Below are positions 12,372 through 22,479 of a stretch of DNA of 64,000 bases, piece by piece. The stretch comes from Podospora pseudoanserina (taxonomy: Eukaryota; Ascomycota; Sordariomycetes; Sordariales; Podosporaceae). Where the stretch lies: positions 3,803,284 through 3,867,283 of the forward strand of contig NC_085923.1 of assembly GCF_035222485.1 (NCBI RefSeq), given 5' to 3'. Under the pieces are notes generated by a model. It worked only from the letters and a program-made list of their open reading frames with translations. It searched no databases and was not told the DNA's origin. Position 1 is the stretch's first letter; each line of letters opens with the position of its first letter. A program made the position numbers and the translations under genes.

Positions 12372-15346
12372 ATGCCGCGGCAATCGAAACCGCCTTCCAC
12401 TTCGACTGGAAAGAAGAAGCCCGAGCTGGTCGACGGCCGCCTGCCCGTCAATCCCCGCAGAAAAAAGGTTTTGCCTGAGGAGAGGAAGCGGGTCTCCTCG
12501 GCGTGAGTTTGTTCACTTCTTTCTCTCTCCTCTCCTCTCCTCTTCTCTCCTCGCGCATTTGTCTAACATTGGCCCCGTGCTACCGCTCCAAAGTTGTAAC
12601 AACTGCAATGTGCGACGGGTTAAGTGCACTGGGGAGACACCGTGCCATCAGTGCCGGAACACAAACCGCCCGTGCAAATATCCCGAGGTCGTCCCCAAGG
12701 TCACCGTTCCAAAGCTGCAATGGACAGCCTTGACAGCCCTCCAAGCATGGGCCCCGCATGCAATCGAGCTGAAGCGTCAGCTCGAGGCCGGCGAGCTTGT
12801 CCGGAAGATCACTCATGAGGATGGTCGGGTAGAGTACCAGCCCGCGAGTGAGCTGCCGCCGCTGCCCGAGCTTTCACATTTCCAAGACGAGGTGTCGCCT
12901 GAAGACGTTGTCAATGCTGAGTCGTCACGGCCGCCGTTACCACCAGCCCCGGCACCGCAAACAGCGGCACCACTGCCGCAACCACCAACACCCCGTCAGC
13001 AGCAGCAGCAGGAGCAGCACCACCACTACCTCCTCCAACAACCACAACAACAACAACAACGACAGCAGCAGCAGCAGCAGCAGCACCATCAACATCATAT
13101 AGCGGAGCACCAACACCGGGAGAGGCCGCCGCTGGGTGAATCACCGCAAACTGGGGACAAGCTGGACAAGATTCGCTCGGCATCACCCTCAACTTCATCC
13201 ATCTTGAGTAAACGGTCGGATTTTTATCTCAGCACCAGCACTGGCTTTGATCCTCGAAGTGACGAAGGACGCATGCTGGCCGACTCAACTGGCACAAGTC
13301 GATACTTGGGGGCGTCATCCGGAGCAACATTCCTTGACAACATCAAGAACATGATCACCCTGACCACCCCCTTAGCAGCCCTGATCTCCAAGGGACCCGA
13401 GCACATGTTTTCACAAACTACTGGAAGGTACCAAACCGACGATTCCCGTGCCTTGCTTGGGCCGCCTTTGATGGACCCAGTCCGACACCTACCTCCAGCC
13501 CCCGACATGGCCAAGCTGCTGGACGAGGTCCGCTACTTCATCCAAGACGGGACCACTGACGACTTGTTCCCAAGTGGCGGCATCATGTTCTGGTCGTTCC
13601 CGACCTTCACTGATCTCTCGGCCCTGGGTACCGCTCGTCGAGACCGAATCGTGACCGCTCATGGAGAGCAATATCTCCAAGTGCCCCGGGATGACGAACA
13701 GCGAACCCCGCTCGCACTGACCTTTGCCGCGTTTGCTTTCAACAGCCTTCTCGGCCTTGCAGGCAAAGACTCTCGCGTCAATGGCCGTCTGGGTGAAGAC
13801 TTCTATGCCACCTCGCGCCATCTACTGGGAGACCCCTGGGACTTCGGCACCTCCACCATCAAGGAAGCCGCCGTCATGGGCCTATTGGCGCTCTACCTTG
13901 TTGAGATCAACAGACGTGACAATGCGCATCTCTGGGTGAAACACGCCATGCACGTTTGCGAAGTTCGTGGAATCCATCGCGGCTACACCGACGATGAGGC
14001 CGAAGTCAGAACGTTCTGGACACTCTACATTATTGACTCGTATGCTCCACGGCTCCTTTTTCTCGCATGACGCTGGAGCACTTCCACTGACACTCTTCCA
14101 GGTGGCTGAGCTGCTTACTGGGACGCACGCCATCAATCCCGGATGATGGCATCTCACTTCGGCCCCCCCGAGAATGCCCGTAAGCACTCCCATGTTCTCT
14201 TGCATTATGATGTCCTCTCACATCTGTCTTGTAGCCATTTTCCATCTCCCGTCGGCCTGAAGGCCCATCTGGAACTGTCCCGCATCACTCACAAGATCAT
14301 TTATAATGGCTTGCGCAGACAGTCAGATGGCAAGAAGCCCGAAGATCGAAGGGCCAGGGCGGAATCCCACGTCAAACGATCCCTCGAAAGTCTGAAAAAA
14401 TGGCTGAAGGCCCTCCCTCCTGCTCTTCAACTCCCTCCGGATGCCCACACAAAACTGCATCTTCCCAATAGCTTGACGACCGAGGAAGTTCCCTCCGGGT
14501 TCGGTCGCGATCGTGCATGTTGGTCACTGCACATGTCATACAATCAGGTAAGTTCTCATTGACGACAAGACTTCGCAGTTGCTGACACTCTGCCATCAGC
14601 TCATCATCCTCACCGTTCGTCCTGTGATTCTAACAGCAGTGCGGAAAGCCATTGCTAGCCTCGTCAGTACAGGACAGATGTTTAATATCTACGACAACGC
14701 CCTGGTGGAAGAGATTCGCTGGTGTACGGATGCGGCGCAATCCAATCTTCGCCTCGGATGGCTGATGCGCCAAAACAGCCCGCATGGCAGGTTGCTGGTG
14801 CAGGATCTGCACCACATTTTCAATGCTGCCGTCTTCCTCACCATGTACCAGCTCGTCTTTGTTAATGTTCGGACGCAGCTGGTGGCTGATGTGGACTGGG
14901 CCATTGATGTCTTCAAACAGGAGCAGGAGACAGGCTGTGCATATGCCAAGGATTGCTTCGAGGTCCTGCGCGACCTCAGGTTCCTTGTCAGCGAGCTACG
15001 GGACTGGATTCATAACCAGACCGAGAAGGAGAAGCTCTGGGACGACGACGGGGCGTTGAAGAATTATCTGGGCGCCATGACGGCGCCTCGCAACAACAAC
15101 ACTTCCAAGACAGACCTTGGTGCAGATGTGCCGATGCATGACGTCCAATTCGAGGGCCGCCCCATCAAGCAAGCCCACGGCTTCAAGAAGGGGTACGCAA
15201 GGAGGATCTGGGACACGCTAACGTCCTGGCTCCTGTTGGAGGACAACTCCAATGAGGGTGACGGTGGTGGAGAATGTTTTGTGTTTCTTTCCAGTTCCAG
15301 TTCAGATACCAACTCAAACTGTTCGTTCCCCCTCGGAGGATACTAG
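12372..15346 (+). CDS. Zn(II)2Cys6 transcription factor with fungal-specific TF domain
   Basis: Five exons (12372-12502, 12594-14039, 14102-14179, 14235-14547, 14600-15346) with introns of 91, 62, 55 and 52 bp give 904 aa. The zinc cluster starts right after intron 1: Cys45, 48, 55, 61, 64 and 71, spaced CX2CX6CX5CX2CX6C, preceded by a basic Lys/Arg segment. A Gln/His-rich tract follows at about residues 178-212. The middle homology domain is recognisable: FWTLYIIDSWLSCLLGRTPS is rebuilt across intron 2, then LSRITHKIIY and LHMSYNQLIILTVRP across intron 4. It is expected to be a nuclear DNA-binding regulator that recognises CGG triplets. Targets are unknown; the Dal5-like transporter just upstream is a natural candidate. 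Confidence 0.9.
12996..13100 (+). repeat. CAG/CAA microsatellite coding for Gln/His tract
   Basis: Interrupted runs of cag and caa, then cac/cat codons, inside exon 2 of the Zn2Cys6 gene. They encode poly-Gln with His. Such tracts expand and contract by slippage and often lie in activation or linker regions of fungal regulators. Confidence 0.85.
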
Positions 15347-15714
15347 TACAGAGGTCAAGCGATGCAAGCCTTCTTTTTCTGTCTTTTCAGCGTTTTCTTT
15401 TTGGACTTTTTATATACACCTCTATATATACGGTGGTTTGAGTCACCGTGGTTCGTTCCTCTACCGGACGCCATGCAGAGAAAAAGGGGGCCGTGACGGG
15501 CACATTGTTTTGTTTCTTTACCTTACGAGTAATGAACGATTGACGAATATTTCCGCAGCCTTCTAGGGCGAGCCATGAATATGTACCCGAGTATGTCGCA
15601 CAGATATCATTCTTTCTTTTGCGTAACAGGGCGAGAATGTGTCAGCAACTGAGTCGCAACTTGGGCAGATAGCAGAGTTCTGTTTTTAATTCTACCGCAT
15701 CAAGGTTATGTCAA
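15347..15714. other. 3' flank of the Zn2Cys6 gene
   Basis: T-rich sequence with tatatacacctctatatatac near 15410, probably 3' UTR and terminator sequence. No gene is seen. Confidence 0.45.
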
Positions 15715-17175
15715 CTATGTTGCAAGTCCCCAAAAAATGTTGCTCTCTTCCTTCACCAGATATTGCACCTGCTTTGCAATGTTTGTCACGGTCCACTCGC
15801 CTTTTTCGGCAATATATGCGTCGACCAAGCCACCAGCAACCCATTTGAAAAGAATGTTCTTGGTGGTCACCACAACCTGTCCTTTGTTGAAACTGTTACC
15901 CCCGGAGTGGCTTGAAGCAGGTCTTCTGCCCCGTTCCTCACTCTCTCGGTGTTGAAGGCGGCCCGCCAAGCTCGTATAACTTGGAACGGGTCGCTATCTT
16001 CCTCGTATGAGTCTTGCGATCGACGCTATCCTCCAACAGTAGTTTTCGAAGTAACTTATTGTTGGAGATCTTGGCCGTGTCTGTTAACATCACAATCTTG
16101 GTGGTTGATGACAGGCACTTTGCCGTTAGAACAGCAGATAACGGCCTGGTCTTGTTTACCACGGCGCCAGATGGCGAGAGACTATCTGAGCCGATAAGGA
16201 ATATATCTACCGCTGTCTTTGGCCCAGACCTGGACAGAGAGGCAATCGAGGCCGAGGTATCGGGTACAGTGTAGTTTTGTGGGGTCTTCCAGGGGATTGA
16301 AAAGGCGCTAAGAGAGAAGAGGAGAGGGAGACGCCTTCAAAGAGCGGTCGGGTTTCCAAGACGTTGAGCTCAATGATGTACTGGGTAGAGACGGAGGATA
16401 AAACGGCCAGGATGGTGGAAGAAGACGAGAGGGTGAGGATCGAGAGGTCGTCTCTGCCGAAAAAGGACGAGCGAATGTATGACACAAACGACGTTGTGAT
16501 ATCACCCAAGAGCTGAGTCGTAGAAAGAGAAGGGTGTTGTATGGTAGACAAGACCGCCATTCTCAGATCATGCGCAGAAGTGTTGGAGTCCGCATCAAAT
16601 TAGGCTTTGATCTCTGATCACCTGGCCAGGAGAACGCTTGTTATGGCTGCTCCCATGCTTGGCCGCCCATTTTCGGAGAGATGCCAGCCTGCGGTGCGGA
16701 TAAGGTTCCAGTCCAAAATCTCGAGCGAGGCTGCAACATCATCCAGGGTTTTGACTGCCATGGTGGCAAGCTCTCTAGCTCCGCTCTCTTGATCAGTGGC
16801 CAACTTGGTCAACCCACCGGCCAAAACTCCAGCTGCCTGTGGCCCAAAGTCGGCTTCAAAGTACACCCGTCGGAGGCTTTCTGCAAGCTTTGGAACGCCG
16901 TTGAGAGACGGGTTGGTAATGACTTCGTCAGCATCATACCAACCCCACCCCTCGTTTTCCCAGGTCAGTCTTAATGGATTGTTCGTCACCAGGATTGCGT
17001 AGGCAGAACCTTAACGGAAAGATAGTCCACTCCCGCTTGACTGTGGAGTCACGGAAGGTGTAGCTCTTACCATGACGAAGGAGTATCAGGTTGGAGGGTG
17101 TAACGATTGTCCCTTCCGAGATCTAGCGCCATGCTGCATGAGCGGCGATGGGTCATTGGGTTCGATAGTGTGACA
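15715..17175 (-). pseudogene. decayed NUDIX / eIF2B-alpha-like fusion gene
   Basis: Read on the minus strand, pieces of one known fungal protein type appear in order but in different frames. A NUDIX tail (IEPNDPSPL, then a run to HGKSYTFRDSTVKREWTIFP) is followed by WENEGWGWYDADEV and AESLRRVYFEADFGPQAAG. The eIF2B/MtnA-like Rossmann part is next (ILTLSSSSTILAVL, LNVLETRPLFEG, FLIGSDSLSPSGAVVNKT, AKCLSSTTKIVMLTDTAKIS). The end is FKWVAGGLVDAYIAEKGEW. Frame changes occur near 17148, 16970, 16290 and 16050, and a TAG interrupts the NUDIX part near 17130. The 5' end of the gene is missing: recognisable homology stops at about 17180, where AT-rich repeat DNA begins. Indel decay, not RIP alone, killed it. 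Confidence 0.78.
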
Positions 17176-17284
17176 AGGGCTGGATATCAGGACTTAGAAC
17201 AGTAGTTAAACTTAGTTAATGATCTACAATGGCCTCGAAGTCCTCAACGAAAAAAAAAAAGGTCTAAAAATATAAATAGATGTA

Positions 17285-18716
17285 GTGGTTTGGGGTGCGG
17301 CCACAGGCCTGAGGGTTTGAGTAAGGAAGTGGGGGCTCTCGGAGGATTCGGGGGTTCAGGGGTCATGTATATAAGCGGTCTGCTTCGGGCATTCTATTTT
17401 AGACAGGACATCGACTTTTATTTCTTCATATTTTTGTGCCTTGCACGCGTGCAGGCAATTCTGGCCCTCTGATCAGGCCGATCAGGTGCTTATTATGTGG
17501 TCTGCGAGCCTATAGAGTCTTTTCTTTGTCCTACGTGGAGTGCGGCCTGCGAGCGAGCCACTGTCACGCAGGTGTGTTCATTCAGAGACCCTGTTGAGGG
17601 TATATTTGTGGTGTTGTGGTTAGTTTGTGTGTTTTCTCACTATTTCAGTAGAAGATCATATAATTTAACTATGATATAAGCTATTATTTAATGAATATAT
17701 TATATTACTTTTTTTTAAAATAAAATTTAAATATAAATTAAAATTAGATTTGTAATTACAGCTAAAAATCTTTAAATTTACTAAGATATTTAGGCTTAAT
17801 AGCTTAAATAATTTTTTTAGCGTGGTTGTTATAAAAATAATTTTATAACTTTAAATTCAATCTTTGTTTAAAATGAACTTCTTTATTTATTTTAGGTAAA
17901 TTTATTACTTTTTTTATTCAATAACTTTTCATTTTTATTAATATTGAAATGGTGAGAAAACACACAAATACAACCAAGACACCACAAATATACCCTTAAC
18001 AGGTCCCTAAATGAATACACCTACGTGACAGTGGCTCGCTCGCAGGCCGCACTTCACGCAGGACAAAGAAAAGACATTATGGGCTTGCAGGCCACATAAT
18101 AAGCACCGGAATAGCCTGATCAGAGAGCCAGGATTGCTTGCACGCATCAAGGCACAAGATTTGAAGAAATAAAGTCGATGTCATATATAAAATAGAATGT
18201 GAGGAGCAGACAGCTTATATAATGACCCCTGAACTCTCCGAATCCTCCGAGAGCCCCACTTCCTCACTCATATCCTCAGGCCTGTGGTGTGACGAACTCC
18301 TATCCAGAACCTCTGAAAGGGACACTAGTTAAAGGCACTTCTGAACAATCCTGGTTCGGTACATCAAACAGTGTACAACAATGGCTTGTTTCAATCACAA
18401 CAGTCTAGATACCAATGATTGTGACTTATATTGCATACTGCGGAACTGTTTATCTACACTAGCCAGTTCCTCCGTATATATATAGACCTTGGGACCGTGG
18501 ACCGTTGACTTACAGACGGTCCTCGGTCCACTCCTGATTGGCCGATACTGGACCGTGGACCGTGAGCCCCGCCGCGGTCCCCCGTCCCCATCTTATTGGT
18601 CCGTTCCATCCTCCTGGACCGTGAACCCCGCTCGATCGCTCGATCCAGCCCTGATTGGTTCTCGTGGCCCCACTGTCTCCGAAAACCGTGACATGTGGCT
18701 GCACCCAAAACCAGTA
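17285..18716. mobile_element. foldback/MITE-like element with about 360-bp inverted arms
   Basis: The left arm (about 17285-17648) and right arm (about 17944-18287 plus 18699-18716) are inverted copies. Both carry gcctgatcag..., the gtgccttg-cgtgcaag block, the cggaggattcgg block and ttttctcac at the inner ends. The spacer (17649-17943) is AT-rich with no coding potential. The outer tips read (g/c)tggttt.gggtgc, and TA flanks both ends, which would fit a TA target duplication as in Tc1/mariner-type MITEs; this is inferred. The right arm is split by a solo LTR. A RIP-damaged relic of the left arm recurs at 56362. No transposase is present, so it would be non-autonomous. Confidence 0.72.
18288..18693 (-). 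repeat. solo LTR, chromovirus subfamily with CGGTCC-rich U3
   Basis: A 406-bp LTR in minus orientation. It begins TGTCACGG at 18693, ends TTCGTCACA at 18288, and is flanked by the 5-bp direct repeat tgtgg (18283-18287 and 18694-18698). It lies inside the right arm of the foldback element. Its R-U5 half matches the LTRs of copy A. Its U3 half matches copy B and carries repeated CGGTCC/GGACCG motifs. It is only lightly RIP-mutated. A solo LTR arises by LTR-LTR recombination that removes the internal region. Confidence 0.88.
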
Positions 18717-19590
18717 AGTGTGGTGGGCCTGCTCGCTCCTAGATATCCATGTCTGCCCTGCTTGTTGCTCCATCTGGCCTGTGCTCCTTCTTCCTGCTCT
18801 CCCATTGGCCGCAGCCCTGTCCTCAGCCCTGTCCTCAGCCTCGGTCCTTTCTAACTCTAACCTAGTATTCTGCGCTAGATAGTATGCCATTACATTTATT
18901 AGAATAAAAAAGCTTAATAATTTATAATATATAATTAGAAATAAATTTAAATAATAATTAACTATTAGCAAGGTTAATTGTCCTAATTTTGAACCCTCAA
19001 ATAAAATATAAAATTAATTTTACATAATTATTAATTTTATTAATATTATATTCGGATATATTAAGGGAGAAGATAGACATTTTATTAAGTTTTTATAAAA
19101 GTTTTAAAATAGTTATATATATAAATATAGTAATTAAACTATTAAAAGTAGAATATACGGAGTATAGCTAAAAGTAAAGAGATAAAAATAAAATAAAAAA
19201 GTTTAAAAATAATTTTCTTACAAAGATTTAAAACATTTATTATTGTTAACATAAGAGCTATAAAACAATAAAGCAAATCTCTTTATAGTATATAATTATT
19301 ATTTTCAATTACAAAAAAATTATATACAATAAACACTAAATAGTCAGGCTTAAATAGTAGTTTAATATAGCTAGTAACTTAGAAAAATATCGGAAACTAC
19401 AACCTATATGCAACTTAGCGGTTTATGTACTAGAGGCTTAATGCAGCTATGAGATAACAATGTCTCATTGTGATGGCATTTTCTAGGTACCTATCTACCA
19501 GGTGGGCAAACTATCAAGAGGAGGGAGCTAAAGAATGAAAAGATTAAACTTGAGCAAAACCGACATGACTTACAAAAAGACATTTTGAGG
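18717..19590. other. AT-rich flank, no gene
   Basis: After a short GC-richer piece with a tandem agccctgtcctc repeat (about 18812-18838), the sequence becomes very AT-rich and lacks coding frames. This is typical of long-RIPped repeat remnants. The five bases before 19596 (gtaag) are the left target-site duplicate of copy A. Confidence 0.55.
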
Positions 19591-19595
19591 GTAAG

Positions 19596-20044
19596 TGTCA
19601 CAGTTAACCCAACAGCAGGCCGCGCCACATGTGGGGCGCAGGACGCCCCTAACTTATCGTTAAGGAGGTCAGGGGATGACCAATCAGGGGTAAGCAGAAG
19701 CGCTATGGCGCCAAGGCTCATGAGCACTCTGCAGGATGCAATGTGCTAGGAGTGATCAGAGGGATAGCACGACGAGCACTTCGCAGGATGCAATATACTA
19801 GGAGTGATCGGAGCCGTAGTAGGGCAAGCACCTTACGGTCCTAAGGTCTATATATACGGAGGAACTGGCCGGTATAGATAGACAATTCCGCAGTATATAA
19901 TATAAGTTATAATCGTTAGTATTTAGACTATTGTGATAGAGATAAGCCGTTATTATATACTATTTAGCTATACCGGACTAAGATTGTTTAGAAGTACCTT
20001 TAATTAGTGTCCCTTTTAGAGGTTTTGGATAGGGGTTCGTTACA
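19596..20044 (+). repeat. 5' LTR of copy A
   Basis: 449 bp, TGTCACAG...TTCGTTACA, the same length as the 3' LTR with no indel noticed; the differences seen are C/T and G/A transitions. U3 holds a roughly 41-bp direct duplication (gagcac..gcaggatgcaat..gctaggagtgatc, twice). The second half is more strongly RIPped than the first. Confidence 0.93.
19848..19856 (+). promoter_or_regulatory. TATA-like box in the LTR
   Basis: tatatata in the context tctatatatacggaggaactgg. The same block is kept in the 3' LTR (26879-26887) and in the LTRs of the other subfamily. It lies at the point where U3 sequences that differ between subfamilies give way to a shared R-U5, as expected for the retroelement promoter. 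Confidence 0.5.
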
Positions 20045-20101
20045 CGTTATATACTTACTTTAACTCTATTACGGATAAGTTAAAGACGTTTTTTTACTAC
20101 T

Positions 20102-21300
20102 ATGGCCGGACCTAAGAATATTCAGATGGGAGGCGTCCCGCCTAGCCTAGATAGCGAGGGACCTTCCACTAGCACTAGACCTACACTTACTATTGCAGAA
20201 TAGGTCGTTAAGCGCCTTAGGGAGCTTAAGGAAGAGGCTTAGCAGACCCGGAAGTAGATTATCGCCATTACGACTATACTTAAGTTAACCGTTAAGTTCC
20301 TAGTACCGGAGCGCTATAAAGGAAGAAAGGCAGAGCTTAAAGGATTTTTAATTTAGCTTAAAACTTATTTTCGTTATTACCTAAACTAATTTATTAACGA
20401 AAAGTTAAAAGTAATCTTCGCGGCTACTAGACTTAAGGATAGGGCTCTCGCGTAGTTTAAGCCTATCCTCGATAACTATTATAAATAGAAGCCGGAGGAC
20501 TAAAAGAAGATTACCGTAAAATACTTTAAGAGCTATCGTATCTTTAAGGCTAAGCTTAAAAAGGTATTTAGGGAGTACGATAAGGTAAAGCGCGCGTAAA
20601 AGAAGCTCGTAAACCTATGTTAAACGCGTTTAGCGGTTAATTACGTAGCTTTATTTAAGATCGATAGCCTACGTAGTACCATTAACGATAAAGGGTTAAT
20701 ATAGCTCTTCTATAACGGCCTTAAAGAAAAAATAAAGGATAAATTATATAAGGAGTTAAAGCCTAATACTATCGATAAGTATATCGCTATAGCTATTCGG
20801 ATCGACGATCGGTAATTCTAGCGGCGTATAGAGAAGAGAGGTAGTAAGGGTCACTACGGTAATAATAATAATAAAGGATACTTCGGTAATAACTATCTTA
20901 ACGATAAATAAAAAAGAAAATACCTTAATACTAATTATTCCGGTATTATATATGTAGGACCGATAGAAGTCGACGCTATATAATAATAAAGATTATAAGG
21001 CCGGGGCTAAGGTAAAGATAACCTTAAGTATTTTAATTACGGTAAAGTAGGATACTTTAAGAAGGACTATAGGGTACCTAAACGGCTCGGATAGAAAAAG
21101 GAAATCGTATTAACTACTATATCGAAAAGACTAAAGATTATAGAGGTAGTAGCTATCGGGTATTAGTAAGGCGGAGCGGTAAACTCCGAGGAAAACTTTA
21201 ATTAGTACGCTAGATAAAAAAATATAGAGTTCTAGGAGGTAAAGGAAGCCCTAAAAAGGCTAAAGGTAGAGCACGAGGAAGGAGATCTTTAAATATAAGT
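20102..21300 (+). pseudogene. gag of copy A, RIP-killed
   Basis: The frame opens at an ATG at 20102 (MAGPKNIQMGG) and runs as a charged Gag-like sequence broken by TAG/TAA at former Gln and Trp codons. At 21029-21070 the nucleocapsid zinc knuckle is recognisable by spacing, but all four metal ligands of CX2CX4HX4C now read Tyr. This is what C-to-T on either strand does to Cys and His codons. Confidence 0.85.
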
Positions 21301-22479
21301 ATTATAAAATTAATTAATATAGATCGCTACGAAAGTTATTATAGAAGTTATTAAAAACGAGGGTCTTACGTAAGGACCTATTAAGTGGACGATATTAAAG
21401 AGGTAGTATAGTAAGTACGGAATTATTATTTTACAGGATATATTATAGCCTATAAAGCTCTTATATAAGAGCTAAAAAGAGTATTAAAAAGGTAGGAAGG
21501 TCGCTAGTATTAGGATTACGAAGTTACTAAAGGATATACTAATACCTATATAATATATACCCTATAAAGGAGATACGGTATAGCTTTATCCTAGATATTT
21601 AGAATATTAAAGAGTACTTTAGTTCCAATATATTATATATAAATATATAGAATATTATTAAAGTAAGTTACTATACGGCTATTAGCCGGTACGTAAAGTA
21701 AATAAGGAGGGTAAACTATAGCTAGTTAGAAAGACTATAGCCCGATAGAAAAAAGCCTAATAGGAGGATCTAAACGATTACGTTTTATAAAAGGTTTAAG
21801 ACCCGGTTAAACTAAAAGATAGCCTTTAAATTATATAAATCGTACTAAAGTATACGAGGTACTACGTCGAATACGTAAACGGTTGGAATATAGATAATAA
21901 CGTACGTTCGTAGAAGAAAATAATACTAAGATAGTATTTAAGCCTAAACTACGCTATATACTTGCGGGAGAAGGTTAAGTAATATTATTAAGCTAAAACG
22001 CTTAAAACTAAGTAGAAAAACCGCTATCGGGTATAAATGCGAGAGAATACTAAAAACGGAAAATAGGAGGAAGCTAAGTAAATATAATTAAGGGACTTCG
22101 TATAGTTAGTTAATACGGAGTAAGAGAACGCTTTTAAACGATATAACCGTTTAGGAAACGACTTACGGCCCTTCGCGGAAACCGGTAACCTCTAACGGAC
22201 CACGAACGGTATTTTCGTAAATATTAACGTAAAGCGAAGGTATAGGATAACGACCCGGCGCTCGTTAGCGAGGTCGCTACCGTATAAAGAGGAGGTAAGA
22301 AAGATAAACGCCTTTAAGTTACTATATAATAGAGGGATCTCCAGGCAATAGTATTAGTAAACGGTAATACAAAGACGAACTTAATTTTATTATAATTCGC
22401 GTACTAAGCCCGTATACTATAGAAAAAAAAAAGGAATAGATAGTTATATAAGGTCTATTTCCTACGTAAAAGGTTTATA

